Source: Schizochytrium sp. TIO01 (Eukaryota > Sar > Bigyra > Thraustochytrida > Thraustochytriidae). From it: DNA of 64,000 bases. The notes below the pieces were generated by a model. That model worked only from the letters and a program-made list of their open reading frames with translations, did not search any database and was not told where the DNA came from. Numbering within the stretch: the first letter of the stretch is position 1; each line of letters begins with the position of its first letter. The stretch lies in NCBI GenBank assembly GCA_004764695.1, contig SMSO01000014.1, positions 4,804,845-4,868,844 on the forward strand, read 5' to 3'. Of this stretch, positions 1-11,600 are shown piece by piece. Both the position numbers and the translations under genes were made by a program.

Positions 1-802
1 ATAAATATCTTGAGTGCGTCAAGGTCTGAGTGATGGACGTCATTCAGAAAACCTTTAAAAGAACTTGCGGCCAGCGGGAGTTCCGCTCGTATCTCTTCAA
101 AGGCCAACATGCTCTCGTAGTATGCATGCTGCACAGCTTAATTTCCAGAGCATCATAACGACCTCCCTGCCGTGACAGAACTCGTGACGCAGAAGAACCT
201 GATCCACGCTCTGTTGGTTGCTGCAGGCAGCTAGCTAGCTAGGTATCAGTAGCTAGCTCCGTAGCCATCTGCGACTGTCTTTGCGGTTCTCTCATGCGGC
301 TAGATTATGGCGAGGTCGCATCCTGAGATGTGATTTGCAACGAATTACAGTTTGCTTACAAGGTCAGCCAGCCCGCATCTGAAGGAGAATCTGGCGGGAC
401 GAGCGAGCGAGTGTCAGCCGTGTCGAAGATGTCAGCGACTGCCAGCTGTCTGTCTGTGGCGCGACTGATCGTAAAAAATCCTTGGGATGCAGAAGGAAGG
501 AAGCCCTCTTCCACGCTGTGGATGAGTGCGCGAACCAAAGGAGAGAAGACCACCATCGTCATCTCCGGCATTGCACGAGAGCCGCACAATCTACCCTGAA
601 TTAATCACGGCTACCTGCCGCCAAATGCCCCTCCGGGGAGGTCAAAAGCACGGAAACAGGGGGCACACATGGAGTTCCCGGGAGGAAGGATTCGATGACG
701 TTGAAGAGGATCCTCCACTTATAGCAGTAATAGGAGTTTTAAGACTATAAATAATCTCAGAGTGTGCATATCATACATAACAGAGCGAAGAAAGAAAGAA
801 GG

Positions 803-906
803 AAAGAATGAAAGAATGAAAGAATGAAAGAATGAAAGAATGAAAGAATGAAAGAATGAAAGAATGAAAGAATGAAAGAATGAAAGAATGAAAGAATGAA
901 AGAATG
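803..906. repeat. AAAGAATG octanucleotide microsatellite, about 13 copies
   Basis: Perfect 8-bp tandem units are visible directly. They are open in several frames, giving artificial Phe/His/Ser-rich translations on the minus strand. A closely related array recurs at about 47225-47370. Confidence 0.95.
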
Positions 907-1932
907 AATGTGCTGTGGAAATCAAGCATCGATGAAAATGCCTTTCGCTGGTGGTGCGCGGGTGAGCAGGCGCAGAGGGAGGAAAGGCAGTCTGGGCAGG
1001 CACGAGCTCTGTGCACTATGGCAGTCGGTTCTCCGATTTGTTGCGACACCACCACAAATGAGATGAATGTTGAAGCAGTGATTGATTTTTTTTCGTTTTC
1101 TTTCGGAATTAATAATTAATTAATTGATTACAATTGCTGGAAAGAAACATTAATTGATTATGTTGAGGAACAAGAACGGCGCTGTAAAATGATGCAGCAT
1201 CGCCAAGAAAGCAGCGGAAAACCTGCAGCGAGCTGAGCGAGGCGTACCGGGAGGCCTCTGCGCTGCGCAGGCCAAGGCAGGGCATGAGCTTGCTCGGGTC
1301 TGCGCGAAGAAGAAGCCCCATCCATTCCTTCGCATTCGAGCTCGCATTTATTCATCACGCCTCGCCTTCTTCCCATTGTAATGTAAACGACCGTCTCATT
1401 CATTATCGATTGATTTGATGATTATGAAACTGATGATACAACGATAAATAATAAGAATAAAAAGAAGAAGAAGAAGAAGAAAAGAAGAAGAGCTCACAGA
1501 ATGGCTTGGCTGTCCTTGCTCGGCGCCTCTTCAGCCTGCCTGAAGTGGGGAAACTGCCACGCCTCCTCGTATCGCTACGCCTTCGCTCGTGCATGCTCGT
1601 GCCTCTTTGGGTTGAAGCCGATCTATCGAAGGGCTGATTGATCGTACAGAAGGAAGGAGAGAAGGAAATCCAAGTTTTACCTCGAACGATCGTAAGCAAG
1701 GGCGCTAGGGGTATCCTTAAGGGTCGTTAGAGATTGAAGCATCCATCGCAGTCGAATCATTGTTGGAGAGAGAAGAAACAGAGTTTGATTGTTTGATTGT
1801 TTGGCTATTTATTTGGTTGTTTGTTGGGGTTTGTTGGGGTTTGTTTGTTTGTGTATGGTATTACACGAAAGGAGAAGAAACGATCATTGCTTAGAGTCGC
1901 TCGTTTCAAAGAATAGGTTTTGGATCTAGAGC

Positions 1933-2120
1933 AGAAGATGATTTATTTGTTTATGTATTTATGTATTTATTTATTTATTTGTTTATTTAATTGTTTGTTG
2001 TTTCTTTGTTTCTTTGTTTCTTTATTATTGATTTATCTATTTATCCTTATAAATGAATCGATTAGTTAAAAGTTAAAAGTTAAAAGTTAAAAAGTTAAAA
2101 AGTTAGTTAGTTAGTTAGAT
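1933..2120. repeat. T-rich low-complexity tract with GTTAAAA and GTTA units
   Basis: A succession of TTTA, TTTCTTTG, GTTAAAA and finally GTTA short tandem units lies about 120 bp before the ATP sulfurylase start. It is simple-sequence DNA with no coding character. Confidence 0.8.
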
Positions 2121-2236
2121 GTTTTGCTAGTGCCCTGTAGAGAAAAGAATAGATAGATGTGTGATGATCGATCGTGGAGCAGGAGCAGCAAATCCGCATT
2201 GCAAGTCGAAGTCTCCGCCTTCGCCCCCTCGCCAAG

Positions 2237-3508
2237 ATGCAAGCGCTCCGCACTCTCGGCGGCGCCGCCACCCGCGTGGTGGTGTCCAGCGCCCGCAAGT
2301 CTGCCCTCCCGCAGCTCTCTCTGCGCCTCTCTACCCGTGCCATGAGCACCGGCATCCCCGCCCACGGTGGTGACCTCGTGGACCTCATGGTGAAGGACGA
2401 GGCCGAGAAGCAGGCCCTCAAGAGCTCTGTTGACACTGTCATGGAGCTCTCTGACCGTAACGCCTGTGACGTCGAGCTCCTCGTGAACGGTGGATTCTCC
2501 CCTCTCACCTCCTTCATGAACTCCCGCGACTACAACTCCGTCGTGGAGAACCACCGCCTTGCCAACGGCGTCCTCTTCGGTCTTCCCGTCGTTCTCGACA
2601 CTGACCGTGAGGACCTCACTGTCGGCAAGAAGGTTCTTCTTCAGTACAAGGGTGAGGACCTCGCTGTCATGGACATCGAGGAGCGCTACACCCCCGATAA
2701 GGTCAAGGAGACCCACAACTGCTACAAGACCACCGAGCTCGCCCACCCCGGTACCATGATGGTTGCCCTTGAGCGTGGCAACACCTACCTCTCTGGTGCC
2801 CTCAAGGGTCTCCAGCTCCCCACCCGTGACATTCCCTGCATGACCCCCCGCCAGCTCCGCGAGATGCTCCCCAAGGACAAGAACGTCGTCGTCTTCCAGT
2901 GCCGTAACCCCCTTCACCGTGCCCACGTTGAGCTCTTCCTCAGATCCGCCTCCGTTGTCGATAACAACATCGTTCTCGTGCACCCCACCGTTGGCCCTAC
3001 CCAGCAGGATGATATCTCTGGTGCTGTCCGCTACAAGACCTACTTGACCCTCCAGGAGAACGAGCTCAAGGGCAACAACCAGATCGCCTTCGCCTACCTC
3101 CCGTACTCTATGCAGATGGCCGGACCCCGTGAAGCCCTCCAGCACATGATCATTCGCAAGAACTACTGCCAGCAGGATAACGGCCACGGTGTCTACTTCA
3201 TTGTCGGCCGCGACATGGCTGGCTCCAAGAGCTCCATCACCGGTGAGGACTACTACGGCGCCTACGACGCTCAGGAGTTCGCTGGCGAGGTCGCCAAGGA
3301 GCTTCACATGGGAACCGTCCCCTCCCTCAACCTCGTCTACTGTGGTGAGGAGCACGGATACCTTACCGCTGACCTTGCTGAGGAGCTTGCCCTCAAGCCC
3401 CTCAAGCTCTCCGGCACTGAGTTCCGCCGCCGCCTCCGTGGTGGTGAGGACATCCCTGAGTGGTTTGCCTACCCCAGTGTTGTCAAGGTTCTCCGTGAGA
3501 ACCTTTAA
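2237..3508 (+). CDS. ATP sulfurylase (sulfate adenylyltransferase), organelle-targeted
   Basis: Forms adenosine 5'-phosphosulfate and pyrophosphate from ATP and sulfate, the first step of sulfate activation. The ATG at 2237 (context GCCAAG) gives 423 residues; an ATG 63 bp upstream is in frame but adds only an unremarkable extension. Residues 1-36 are rich in Arg, Ser and Ala and end in RLSTRAMS, a typical mitochondrial-type presequence. The catalytic motif QCRNPLHRAH is at 221-230. The second nucleotide loop reads GRDMAG (324-329), where many assimilatory enzymes have GRDHAG or GRDPAG. The C-terminus has LSGTEFRRRLRGGEDIPEWF, the family's closing motif. No APS kinase domain is fused. Codon use is strongly GC-rich, suggesting high expression. 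The pyrophosphatase at 23.8-24.5 kb could remove its product, but the genes are not linked. Family assignment is firm; the compartment is inferred. Confidence 0.96.
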   Translation: MQALRTLGGAATRVVVSSARKSALPQLSLRLSTRAMSTGIPAHGGDLVDLMVKDEAEKQALKSSVDTVMELSDRNACDVELLVNGGFSPLTSFMNSRDYNSVVENHRLANGVLFGLPVVLDTDREDLTVGKKVLLQYKGEDLAVMDIEERYTPDKVKETHNCYKTTELAHPGTMMVALERGNTYLSGALKGLQLPTRDIPCMTPRQLREMLPKDKNVVVFQCRNPLHRAHVELFLRSASVVDNNIVLVHPTVGPTQQDDISGAVRYKTYLTLQENELKGNNQIAFAYLPYSMQMAGPREALQHMIIRKNYCQQDNGHGVYFIVGRDMAGSKSSITGEDYYGAYDAQEFAGEVAKELHMGTVPSLNLVYCGEEHGYLTADLAEELALKPLKLSGTEFRRRLRGGEDIPEWFAYPSVVKVLRENL

Positions 3509-4538
3509 GTGCGAGACTGAGAATTACTCAATCACAACCTACCAATCTACCAACCAATCATCATCAATGTTTTCTTACATTGCATAATTGCCACAACCTA
3601 CCTACCAACACTTACTTCACTAGCCCAAAAAACTTCATCCATAAATGAGATAGATCTCTAGTGTGTTAAATTTTACAATCATTACGTTCCTTGCTCATAA
3701 TCGAGGTGCTCTAATCTTTCTCAGAGTTCTCCATGCAATTCTGGTGTCCCGCTCTTCATCACACATGAGGTCTCAAAATATCTTTTCGCGTCACATGGTC
3801 TTAACCATACGCTAGTCTCAAAATCTGGTTTATCCTAATCGAGCAAAGCTCTGATGAAATTGATTTTGGTATCATGAGATCATTTCTTGTTCATGTGTTG
3901 TTGCTATTGATATAAACCTATCCTTGATTGCTACAACTGACACACGCAGCACAACAAAGTTGATACTAGGCCACTAGTGTATGAATGTATGTATGCATAC
4001 GTCTTAATGCCCTTTGCTTCTTGTTTGGTCTTTCATCGGTATTTTTCACACAGAATTGCATAACCCTATCATTGCCAACCCACAAAAAATTGGGGCAACC
4101 TTGGTTTTTAAAATGTGGAGTTGGGTATTATCTACCCATATCTCAACAACAAAATTATAAACACGAAAAATCAGGAAAATAGAAAACATAAAACTAAGAA
4201 TAACAGCAATCTAAACTAATGTTCAAAAGGGGAGACTCAGTAACTAAACCTTGTTCAGCAAGCGGCAAGTTGGAATTTCAACCCTTCAAAAAAAATGATA
4301 AACAACCAGCATCATTTTACAGCAGCATGAGATGACAAAAGTGACCAATGGCCACTACTGTTGCTAGGTGCGAGGGGAAAGATTGAGCAGCTGCTAGTTA
4401 TGTTGCAACCCGAGCAACATATGGAATTCTTCCCTCCTTCTAATGATGAAGGTGCTTTGGCAATTGCAAGACATGCTCCCAGGTAGGCTGATGGACAGAC
4501 AGCAAGCAGGCGATAACGAAGTAGCGATTCCTTTGTAT
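3509..4538. other. Intergenic between convergent genes
   Basis: About 1 kb separating the 3' ends of the ATP sulfurylase and EGF/multi-TM genes. It is AT-rich and should hold both 3' UTRs. Short open frames (3985-4182 plus, 4312-4645 minus) have no recognisable features and were not called. Confidence 0.6.
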
Positions 4539-5684
4539 TCATGAACTGGAATGAGTGCGACCATCATCAACAGAAAAGTTGTCTGTAGTATAGAGGGCAT
4601 TGTGTGTTGAATCTGACACTTTATTTGCGTTCTGGTGTACCACAACAGCGCCTGTAGAAGCTGCTGATGAAGTCCGAGCTATACTTTCATTTTCTCGATC
4701 TGAAATTGAGGTACGGGCCACGCGAAGGCCAACAATTGGCATTACCAGCCAGCTAATTGGTAAATAGTAATCATGCTTGGTCCAAAAGAATGGCCAAATA
4801 ATCTGGATCAAAAATGTCAAAGCTAAAAGTGCCCCTTGTCGAATTGCAGAATTTTGCATAGATACCAACTTGGCTTTCATAACCTTTGTTTTAGGCAGTG
4901 CTGCAATTTGTTGCGACCGATCTAACGTGTGAATTACTCGAGCTTTGATGAATAGCGCTTGACCAGAGATCCATGTAGAAACGTAGAGCATTAGAAACAA
5001 ATATCCAATGTAAATATTCTGTTGTTTGAATGGTTTCATAATGGCCGCAATTGCTAGCAATCCAGAGACAAACTGCCCGAGAAACATGAAACCTGTCATG
5101 TAATCGTTCAGACTTACGTACTTGGATCCTCGAGCAAACTCATGCAAGACCGCGCGGAGCAGGGTTGGTTGCATGAGCACTACACAAATGTAAAAGAGAA
5201 CCTTGACAATGATAAAGAGCATCGTCAAAAGCCATGTGACGCCAACACGCTCGTCATTCATTGACCATTTGATGATGCAATAAAGGAAAAGAAACGGGCC
5301 GCCAACCGCATACCAAATAGCCATTGCGAGCACGCCATTGTTTTGGAAAATTGTGTAATGTTCTCCCCGTCGAATATGAGATTCACGGATCTGCAGAAAG
5401 GCAACGTAACGTGACTTCAAATATGGGATAGCAAAATAGTAGCCAATGATTTGAGCTAGGGCAAGAACTCCATACAACGCTTTCACTGTTGGCATATGAA
5501 TCTGACAATCAAAGCCCTCAGCATTCATCCAATCACTTCGACCTGTCCATCCTGCATCACAAAGACAAGTGCCGTTTACGCAGGTGCCGTGGCCAGAACA
5601 TGGGCCGAGAGGGTTTGGCCCGAAAGACCAGGCGAGGTCTGGAAAGATCAGTTCGCAGTTCAATTGCTCCGCTGTCAGAGACAT
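4539..5684 (-). CDS. EGF-like domain plus multi-pass membrane protein
   Basis: Not recognised as a named family. From the ATG at 5684 it has 381 residues. Near the N-terminus is an EGF-like module with CSGHGTC, CLC and a later Cys (about residues 29-60). Next come about seven hydrophobic segments, beginning with LYGVLALAQIIGYYFAIPYL. The tail (about 325-381) is hydrophilic, Ser/Thr-rich and probably cytoplasmic. The layout resembles receptor-like EGF/7TM proteins, but no GPCR signature is claimed. The open frame continues 57 bp further only to a GTG, then meets an in-frame TGA. No signal peptide precedes the EGF module, so a 5' exon may be missing; TTTTGACAG at about 5763-5771 (read on the minus strand) could be its acceptor. 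Codon use is AT-richer than in the housekeeping genes here. Confidence 0.8.
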   Translation of the reverse strand: MSLTAEQLNCELIFPDLAWSFGPNPLGPCSGHGTCVNGTCLCDAGWTGRSDWMNAEGFDCQIHMPTVKALYGVLALAQIIGYYFAIPYLKSRYVAFLQIRESHIRRGEHYTIFQNNGVLAMAIWYAVGGPFLFLYCIIKWSMNDERVGVTWLLTMLFIIVKVLFYICVVLMQPTLLRAVLHEFARGSKYVSLNDYMTGFMFLGQFVSGLLAIAAIMKPFKQQNIYIGYLFLMLYVSTWISGQALFIKARVIHTLDRSQQIAALPKTKVMKAKLVSMQNSAIRQGALLALTFLIQIIWPFFWTKHDYYLPISWLVMPIVGLRVARTSISDRENESIARTSSAASTGAVVVHQNANKVSDSTHNALYTTDNFSVDDGRTHSSS

Positions 5685-8600
5685 GATGACAAGGGCTTTA
5701 TTTGTGGAGACACGAACAACTTTAAGTTCTAGTGGCTTCACTCGTTGCAGATCGTGGTATCGCTGTCAAAACCCAATACCACGGCAAGCCTGCAGGGTGT
5801 TGACCAAAACTCCAACGCTTTGCGCTATTTTGTCCACAAATCAAGATTGAGCGAATATCAACCTAAGCAGTTTTGTCTTTTCCGACAAAGGCAGCGTTGA
5901 GCTTCCCGGCCTCTCCGTCGGTCCCCGTTAGACCCTTCTTCTAAAGAACCTCTGCCCCTCCTGCTTCACTTGTCTTGTATATCAAGCAAATAATAGAGAA
6001 GTCCGTATTGAAGCATGCAATCAAACTTGCTTGCTTGCACCAAGGCGAGCGAGCGAGTGAGCAATCGAACAAGCAACCAGAAGCTTCAATGTTTGCCGTA
6101 GTTCTCACCCAAAGCTTTTCGCCATCCTCTTAGCGTAACGGGGCTTAAGACTAGTGCTAGGGGGCACACAAATGTTATCAAGGTAGTTCTACCAATGGTG
6201 TCACTTAGTCCCTGATGATCTGCACGCGCCGAGCTGCGATCCTGCACGTGCAGAGCACTACTTTCTGGCTAGAAGATAATTCAATATCTCGCTGTGTGAA
6301 AGCACTCATGGAATTCGAGAGAAGTCGATAAGCTGGGGGAGGCTGAATTGTTGACCAGCGGATGACTTACGATCCAATAACGTGGATGAGTGACTCGAGG
6401 CCACATGACTGGAGCGAAAGAGGTGGCTTGAGGGTTTTATGGCTGGATATTTACGGACCGCAGGTCGGGTACTTTGAAGGTGAAAGCTTGTTAGTTTTCT
6501 TTTGGGTTGCTCGACCTCGTTGGAACAGTAGAGCCCTATTAGTGAATTGAGTAGCAGTGGCGTTGGCAAGCGGGGCCGACGCAGCTCAATTGTATATGGT
6601 GTGCAGTCATCATCATGACCATCGCCAAGATTGCTCTTGAAGTGAGATGGAATGATTCTGCATATTTACTACAATGCTTGTTTTGCAGCCACAGGTAGCT
6701 GGGATATCAAAGCTCGTCTAGCCATACAACGCGCTTCACTTCACATTATAATAAATGTCGCGGAGCTATACTATGAATCACGGTAAAGGAAGCAGGAAAA
6801 ATGCAAGAGGGGAACACGTCCGTAGACCTCACACCAAAGCTGCCTGTAGGAATTTTAGATACCTTCTCGATAAAGTGGGTCCGGACACGGTGCGAGACAA
6901 AACAAGATTTCGATGACCAGACAAGGTTCAGTTATTTGAAGTAGCTTGAAGGAACGTAAAAACAGTGCCTGACTACTCAAAGTCATGTATTGTTATGACT
7001 TCTCCTCACCGTATTCGACTAATCGCTGATTGACCAAACTCCTTAGAGCACTGAGTTTCGCCACTTTCATCGTGGCTTTGATGGGTCCAAAGCGCACACC
7101 TGTGTGCAAAGAATCACCACACGAGACAAGGTTCTTTGGCTGGAACTATGACCAAAGGTTGCCTCCACGGTCGGTAACCGCGAAGTAGAACGCCAGGGCC
7201 AGCTTTAACGGGGGTAGTAGATCCAGCTTGCATGTCTCAGAACATTGCGTTAGATGGAGTACAGGGTAGTAGTAGAAAGGTATGAAGATGTTCTGCAGAA
7301 TTGTGGTAATCATTTCGTTGGGTTTCATGACTACTTAGATTGTTCATCTGAAGTACACCTCTCTCCATGACAAAGACTGTATGCGCACGGAAGGATATGT
7401 ACTTCAAAGTTTCACATGGGTAGCATTCTCCGCAAGAATTTGCGTCTATTTCTTCTTCTCAATAAGAATACAATACTAAAGGGCAAGCAAATACTTTGAG
7501 ATGTATTAATTGTGCAAATACTGTTTACCAAGCAACAATGGTATATCCCCTTATTATGGTTTTTCAAAAACTGGCTGCATCTTGTTTAAGGAAGAAATTT
7601 TGCTTCCAGAGAGGTTGCAATTGCACACATGAAAATCACGGCAGCGTTAGACCACGTACTTTTGCGGCAAGTATTCTAGTTTGCAAACTGGTAAAAGTCT
7701 TGGTACGATTTGCTATTGCGTATATTGCTATTCTACACCGTAACCACTAAACGATTTAGATCATTTGCAAATGGCGGTTTACCCAGTAGTAGGTGCAAAT
7801 AACCCTTTGCTACCAGAGGTTAGGGCTATTATATAAATTTAAGCTGTATGTATGCAGGTCTCTCGCCTACACCTTAATCATGACAACTTAATTGAATGTG
7901 CTGTAGCTTGCATATTGTCACTCAGCATGCGTTCAATAGTAAACAAGTTTAGTAAACACTATTGATTTTGATGACGTAGATGGTTTAACGAGCTTATACA
8001 GATCTGGATCAGAATAACCAGACAAAAGGCAGATGTTTAGAAGCACTCACAATCAGAATGCTATCAGAAAGAAGTAAAATACCACATACTGCGAACTTGG
8101 TATGGCTTATCGATCCTGCATATCATGTGGCCAAAGAGGCTTGCCCAATTTTGAAAGCTTGATTTCCTAAAAAATCCTCACCTCCGCTTCGTGCTGGCCT
8201 GAACAATCTAGCCCATGTACATCTTCAAATTATTACTTGTCTGACATAAGTAACACATATAGGAACGTATTAATGATAGAGTCGAGTTTACAATATGCAC
8301 AAGGATCCCATTTCTATCATGATGAAATCGACATTGTGTGGTGTATTGTTCAGACAAAAGGTGCACCCAAAGGCACCACAAACTTGCATGGCAATATTCT
8401 TTTGGTACGAAGATTTACTATTTTACAAATACCCATGTTTATGGATAAAGTAAAAGTAATTCATAGCGGGAAATTGTAATCAAAGAATCAATTCAACATA
8501 ATCGCTTGATACAATTTGAGCATAAAAAATGCACCCCTAAAAAAAGAAGAAATGCACGGCAAGAATTTGAGTTTAACTCTTTGTGTTTTCTTCCGACAGT

Positions 8601-11600
8601 CTATAATATAGTAGACAATCTAAAAGCCATATATTTAGGTTCTTCATCATGAGAAAGCATATTTTGGGATTCTTCATGGTATGCTATCGCAAGAACTTTT
8701 CTGAACAAGCTCAGGCAAATAGTTGATACTTCCATGCAGGATTATGTTATCAAAATGTGCTACCATTTTAATTTATTTAATTAAATAAGTGTTTTATACA
8801 ATAAAAAGCAGTCCTTCAAAATGTTTAATTTCTCGTACCATGGTATAGTTGCATCGTCGTGCATTTCTTATGATATGCACGTAGCTGTGTCCCTTTACGT
8901 TTCACTCTTACATTAAATCTCGTTGTTTTCTCTCTTCATTTCTATGATTGACTTGAGTCAACATGCAATGAAAAATTTCTGTTTAGATATAGAAACCTAA
9001 AGGCCGGCTCCTCCGAGTTCTCCCAACCTTTTAGAACCATGCTAAGATACCAGGATGCCAAGATACAGCTTGTCAATTGGATTAAACAAGCTCTTAGAGA
9101 AGTTTAAAATTGCTCGTATCATAGTTGCACTAAAGTACCCTTAAGACTTTGATCAGCACCCAATGTGGGAGGTTTTATCAGACCGTTTGTATTCAAGACA
9201 ATCGTCAAGCGCACAGAATAATCTCCTCATCGTACTCCCAGCGTAAGCAAGCCATCATTCAATAACCTTCGCAGAATACCCTGAATGAGCACAACAAGGT
9301 TTGCTGACTTTAACGCAACCATCCAGCGCTTAGATACAGGCACACATATACCCAACTCACTAATGGCAAACACTTTAGAGAGTACATATTCCATAGTTGA
9401 GTATGCTATTAAGGTAAGCCATTTGTTCTAATAGACTATCTTTATGATCTTTACTTTATTTCCAAGCTCTCAAAGTCTTCTTTTTTCTTTTAAAACTTCT
9501 TTAACTTGATGAGTAAAAATCGTCTGTAAAGTTAAATCATGCATGCTTTAATAGCTTTACTGACTCACGAGACTGCTACACAGAGTGCTCTTGCCTGTGT
9601 GCAGGAAGAGTCATTGTAGTGCGGACTTCATGAAAAACCTCGTTATATAATACGGCGTCCCCGATATCCTGTGGAGTCATAAGAACCTATGCGTGTAGTT
9701 GTAAAAGCTTAATTAATTTTTTTTCGATTTAAAAGTTTCCCATATTCTTTAATTTGAAAAATATTCTTTCTTTTCTTGGTAAGGTGCTAGTACTACACAT
9801 GTTACGAATTTAGTAAGATCATTATACATACCTATATTTATAAATAAATTAAAACTAAAGTCCTGATAGCAGAGGAGTTCGGCCACTACGATGCACATGA
9901 AACGAAGTAGGCAAATGCGTATAGCCTCACGATACAAGTCTGGTCGCCGATCTTTGTTCAAAATACATCTCTTAAGCCTTTTCACCTTATCCACTGCAAA
10001 TGTGATGCAATTCTTTACGGGTTAGGCCACATGTTCAGTCGTTTACATTTCAATACTTCATTTTGCCCAAGGGCGACAGTTTTAGTATTTAATGGCGAAA
10101 GAGTGGGGCACCATACAGTGCTTTGATGTGGGATATAAAATGCGGGCGAAAGCACCACTGGCGCAGTTACTTGCGATTCACATTTCACATTAAACAAGTT
10201 ACTATATACCTAGTGGGCACCCCGTCACTGCTGCGTCGACTCTCACCAGTCAAAGGCAATTTGCTTGAGGCCGAAATCAATAAAGCCATACAATGTAGCG
10301 CGTATTTGCTGCCACTACCTTCAAACTCTAACAAGGGTATAAACACACACCCTGCGACGAAAAAAACGAGTGTCCATTAGTTTACACTTTATAAAGGGAA
10401 GTGTGTGGGCTTTGCTAAGTAAGTCGAACAAGCGAAGTGATCACGCACAGATTTAGGGGGTAAGGAATCCAAACTACACTAGAGCAAGTAAACAATACGA
10501 CCAACGCATATGCTTCTGGCAACGCCGTCAAATATGCCAACAATCCAGGCCCCAAGCGACGGGGTTTCAGAGCGCAGTTTTCATTTTTAATCATTAATAT
10601 AATATAGACAGGTTTTACTGAGAACCATGAAACTGTCCCCATTCTATGTTACTTTAATTTAAAAAACAAAAGAAAAAAGAGTCTCAAGTAGCAAGCGGAG
10701 ACAAACTTAATGAAGCAGACCACTTGGGGGGATTTTCCAAGTTTGTTAGATGTGTCTGAGGAAATATCAAAGTTGTAGAATTTGAGACTCTGAGTTTTGA
10801 AAATGAACAGGGGGCTGGAGAGCAGGTAGTACCTAGCTACCATCCCACTATTCATTTCCCAAGCATCCCGGAGAAACATTTCATTCGCAGAAAATCTCAA
10901 AGTTGTTAGTATTATCTCTAAAGCTTGGGAGGTGTCACTTAAGTATACACTTATTGATATTAATTGAAAGAAATGGAAAAATGTGCCCCATCTCTAAATC
11001 CACAAATAGAGTTGTGTATCTTGATGTTTATATGTCAATAACTCGGCTGAGATCGAGTGCAATCTTTTCTCATTTCCGCCAAAATATCCAATCCTGAGCA
11101 AATATCGGCATCCTCTTGTATCTGAATTATAAAACAAAACAAAAAACAGTTCGAACTTTATTTTCTTTATTTCAAATCATTCTCTTTTCTTATTCTTCTT
11201 ATTTCAATTTTTAATTTTTTAATTCAAGGGTATGTTATTTTGAGACGTGCTTAAAGTCAACATACGCTTGGGAACGTAACCTATACTTAAAATGTCGGCC
11301 TGTTATATATAAGGAACTGAGCTGAAAATAAGCTAGAATTTCAGCGGGAAGTAACAAAAAGAACGGGGCTCCATTCTTAAAATTTATTTTCCAAAACTAA
11401 AAGAGAAAATACCTCTTCAATAAATTAAGTTTAACCTAAATGAGCTATAGGAGATCTGCTTACGTGACGACATCTTATGGTTTGATGGCCATAGGCTTGG
11501 GAGAATTTGATGTCATTGACCTCTAATTAACTCAAACACGGGCACTAGGCCTACAGAAGTCGCTTACATCATCTCCTTCTTAACTTTTAAATATCCCCTT

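Larger units (their letters stand above)
1..2236. other. Gene-poor left edge, upstream region of ATP sulfurylase
   Basis: No convincing coding region is seen. Short open frames around 330-750 and 1100-1700 lack domain character. The stretch contains an octanucleotide array (803-906), an AAG-rich tract (about 1461-1490) and T-rich low-complexity DNA (about 1790-2120). The last part ends in repeated GTTAAAA and GTTA units just before the ATP sulfurylase leader. The promoter of that gene presumably lies here, but no specific element can be named. Confidence 0.6.

Noticed and set aside
719-1055. Phe/His/Ser-rich minus-strand proteins
   Set aside because: Translation of the AAAGAATG microsatellite; no conserved content outside the repeat. 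The same applies to 47174-47620.
2111-3355. 414-codon minus-strand open frame opposite ATP sulfurylase
   Set aside because: An antisense shadow created by GC-rich third positions; Val/Gly/Leu/Glu-biased translation with no domain, while the plus strand encodes a complete enzyme.
5685-5741. 19-residue N-terminal extension of the EGF/TM protein
   Set aside because: Starts at GTG, which is not a normal start in a eukaryotic nuclear gene; the first ATG at 5684 was used. Similar GTG/TTG extensions at 13767, 19277, 34614, 56098 and 61893 were also dropped.
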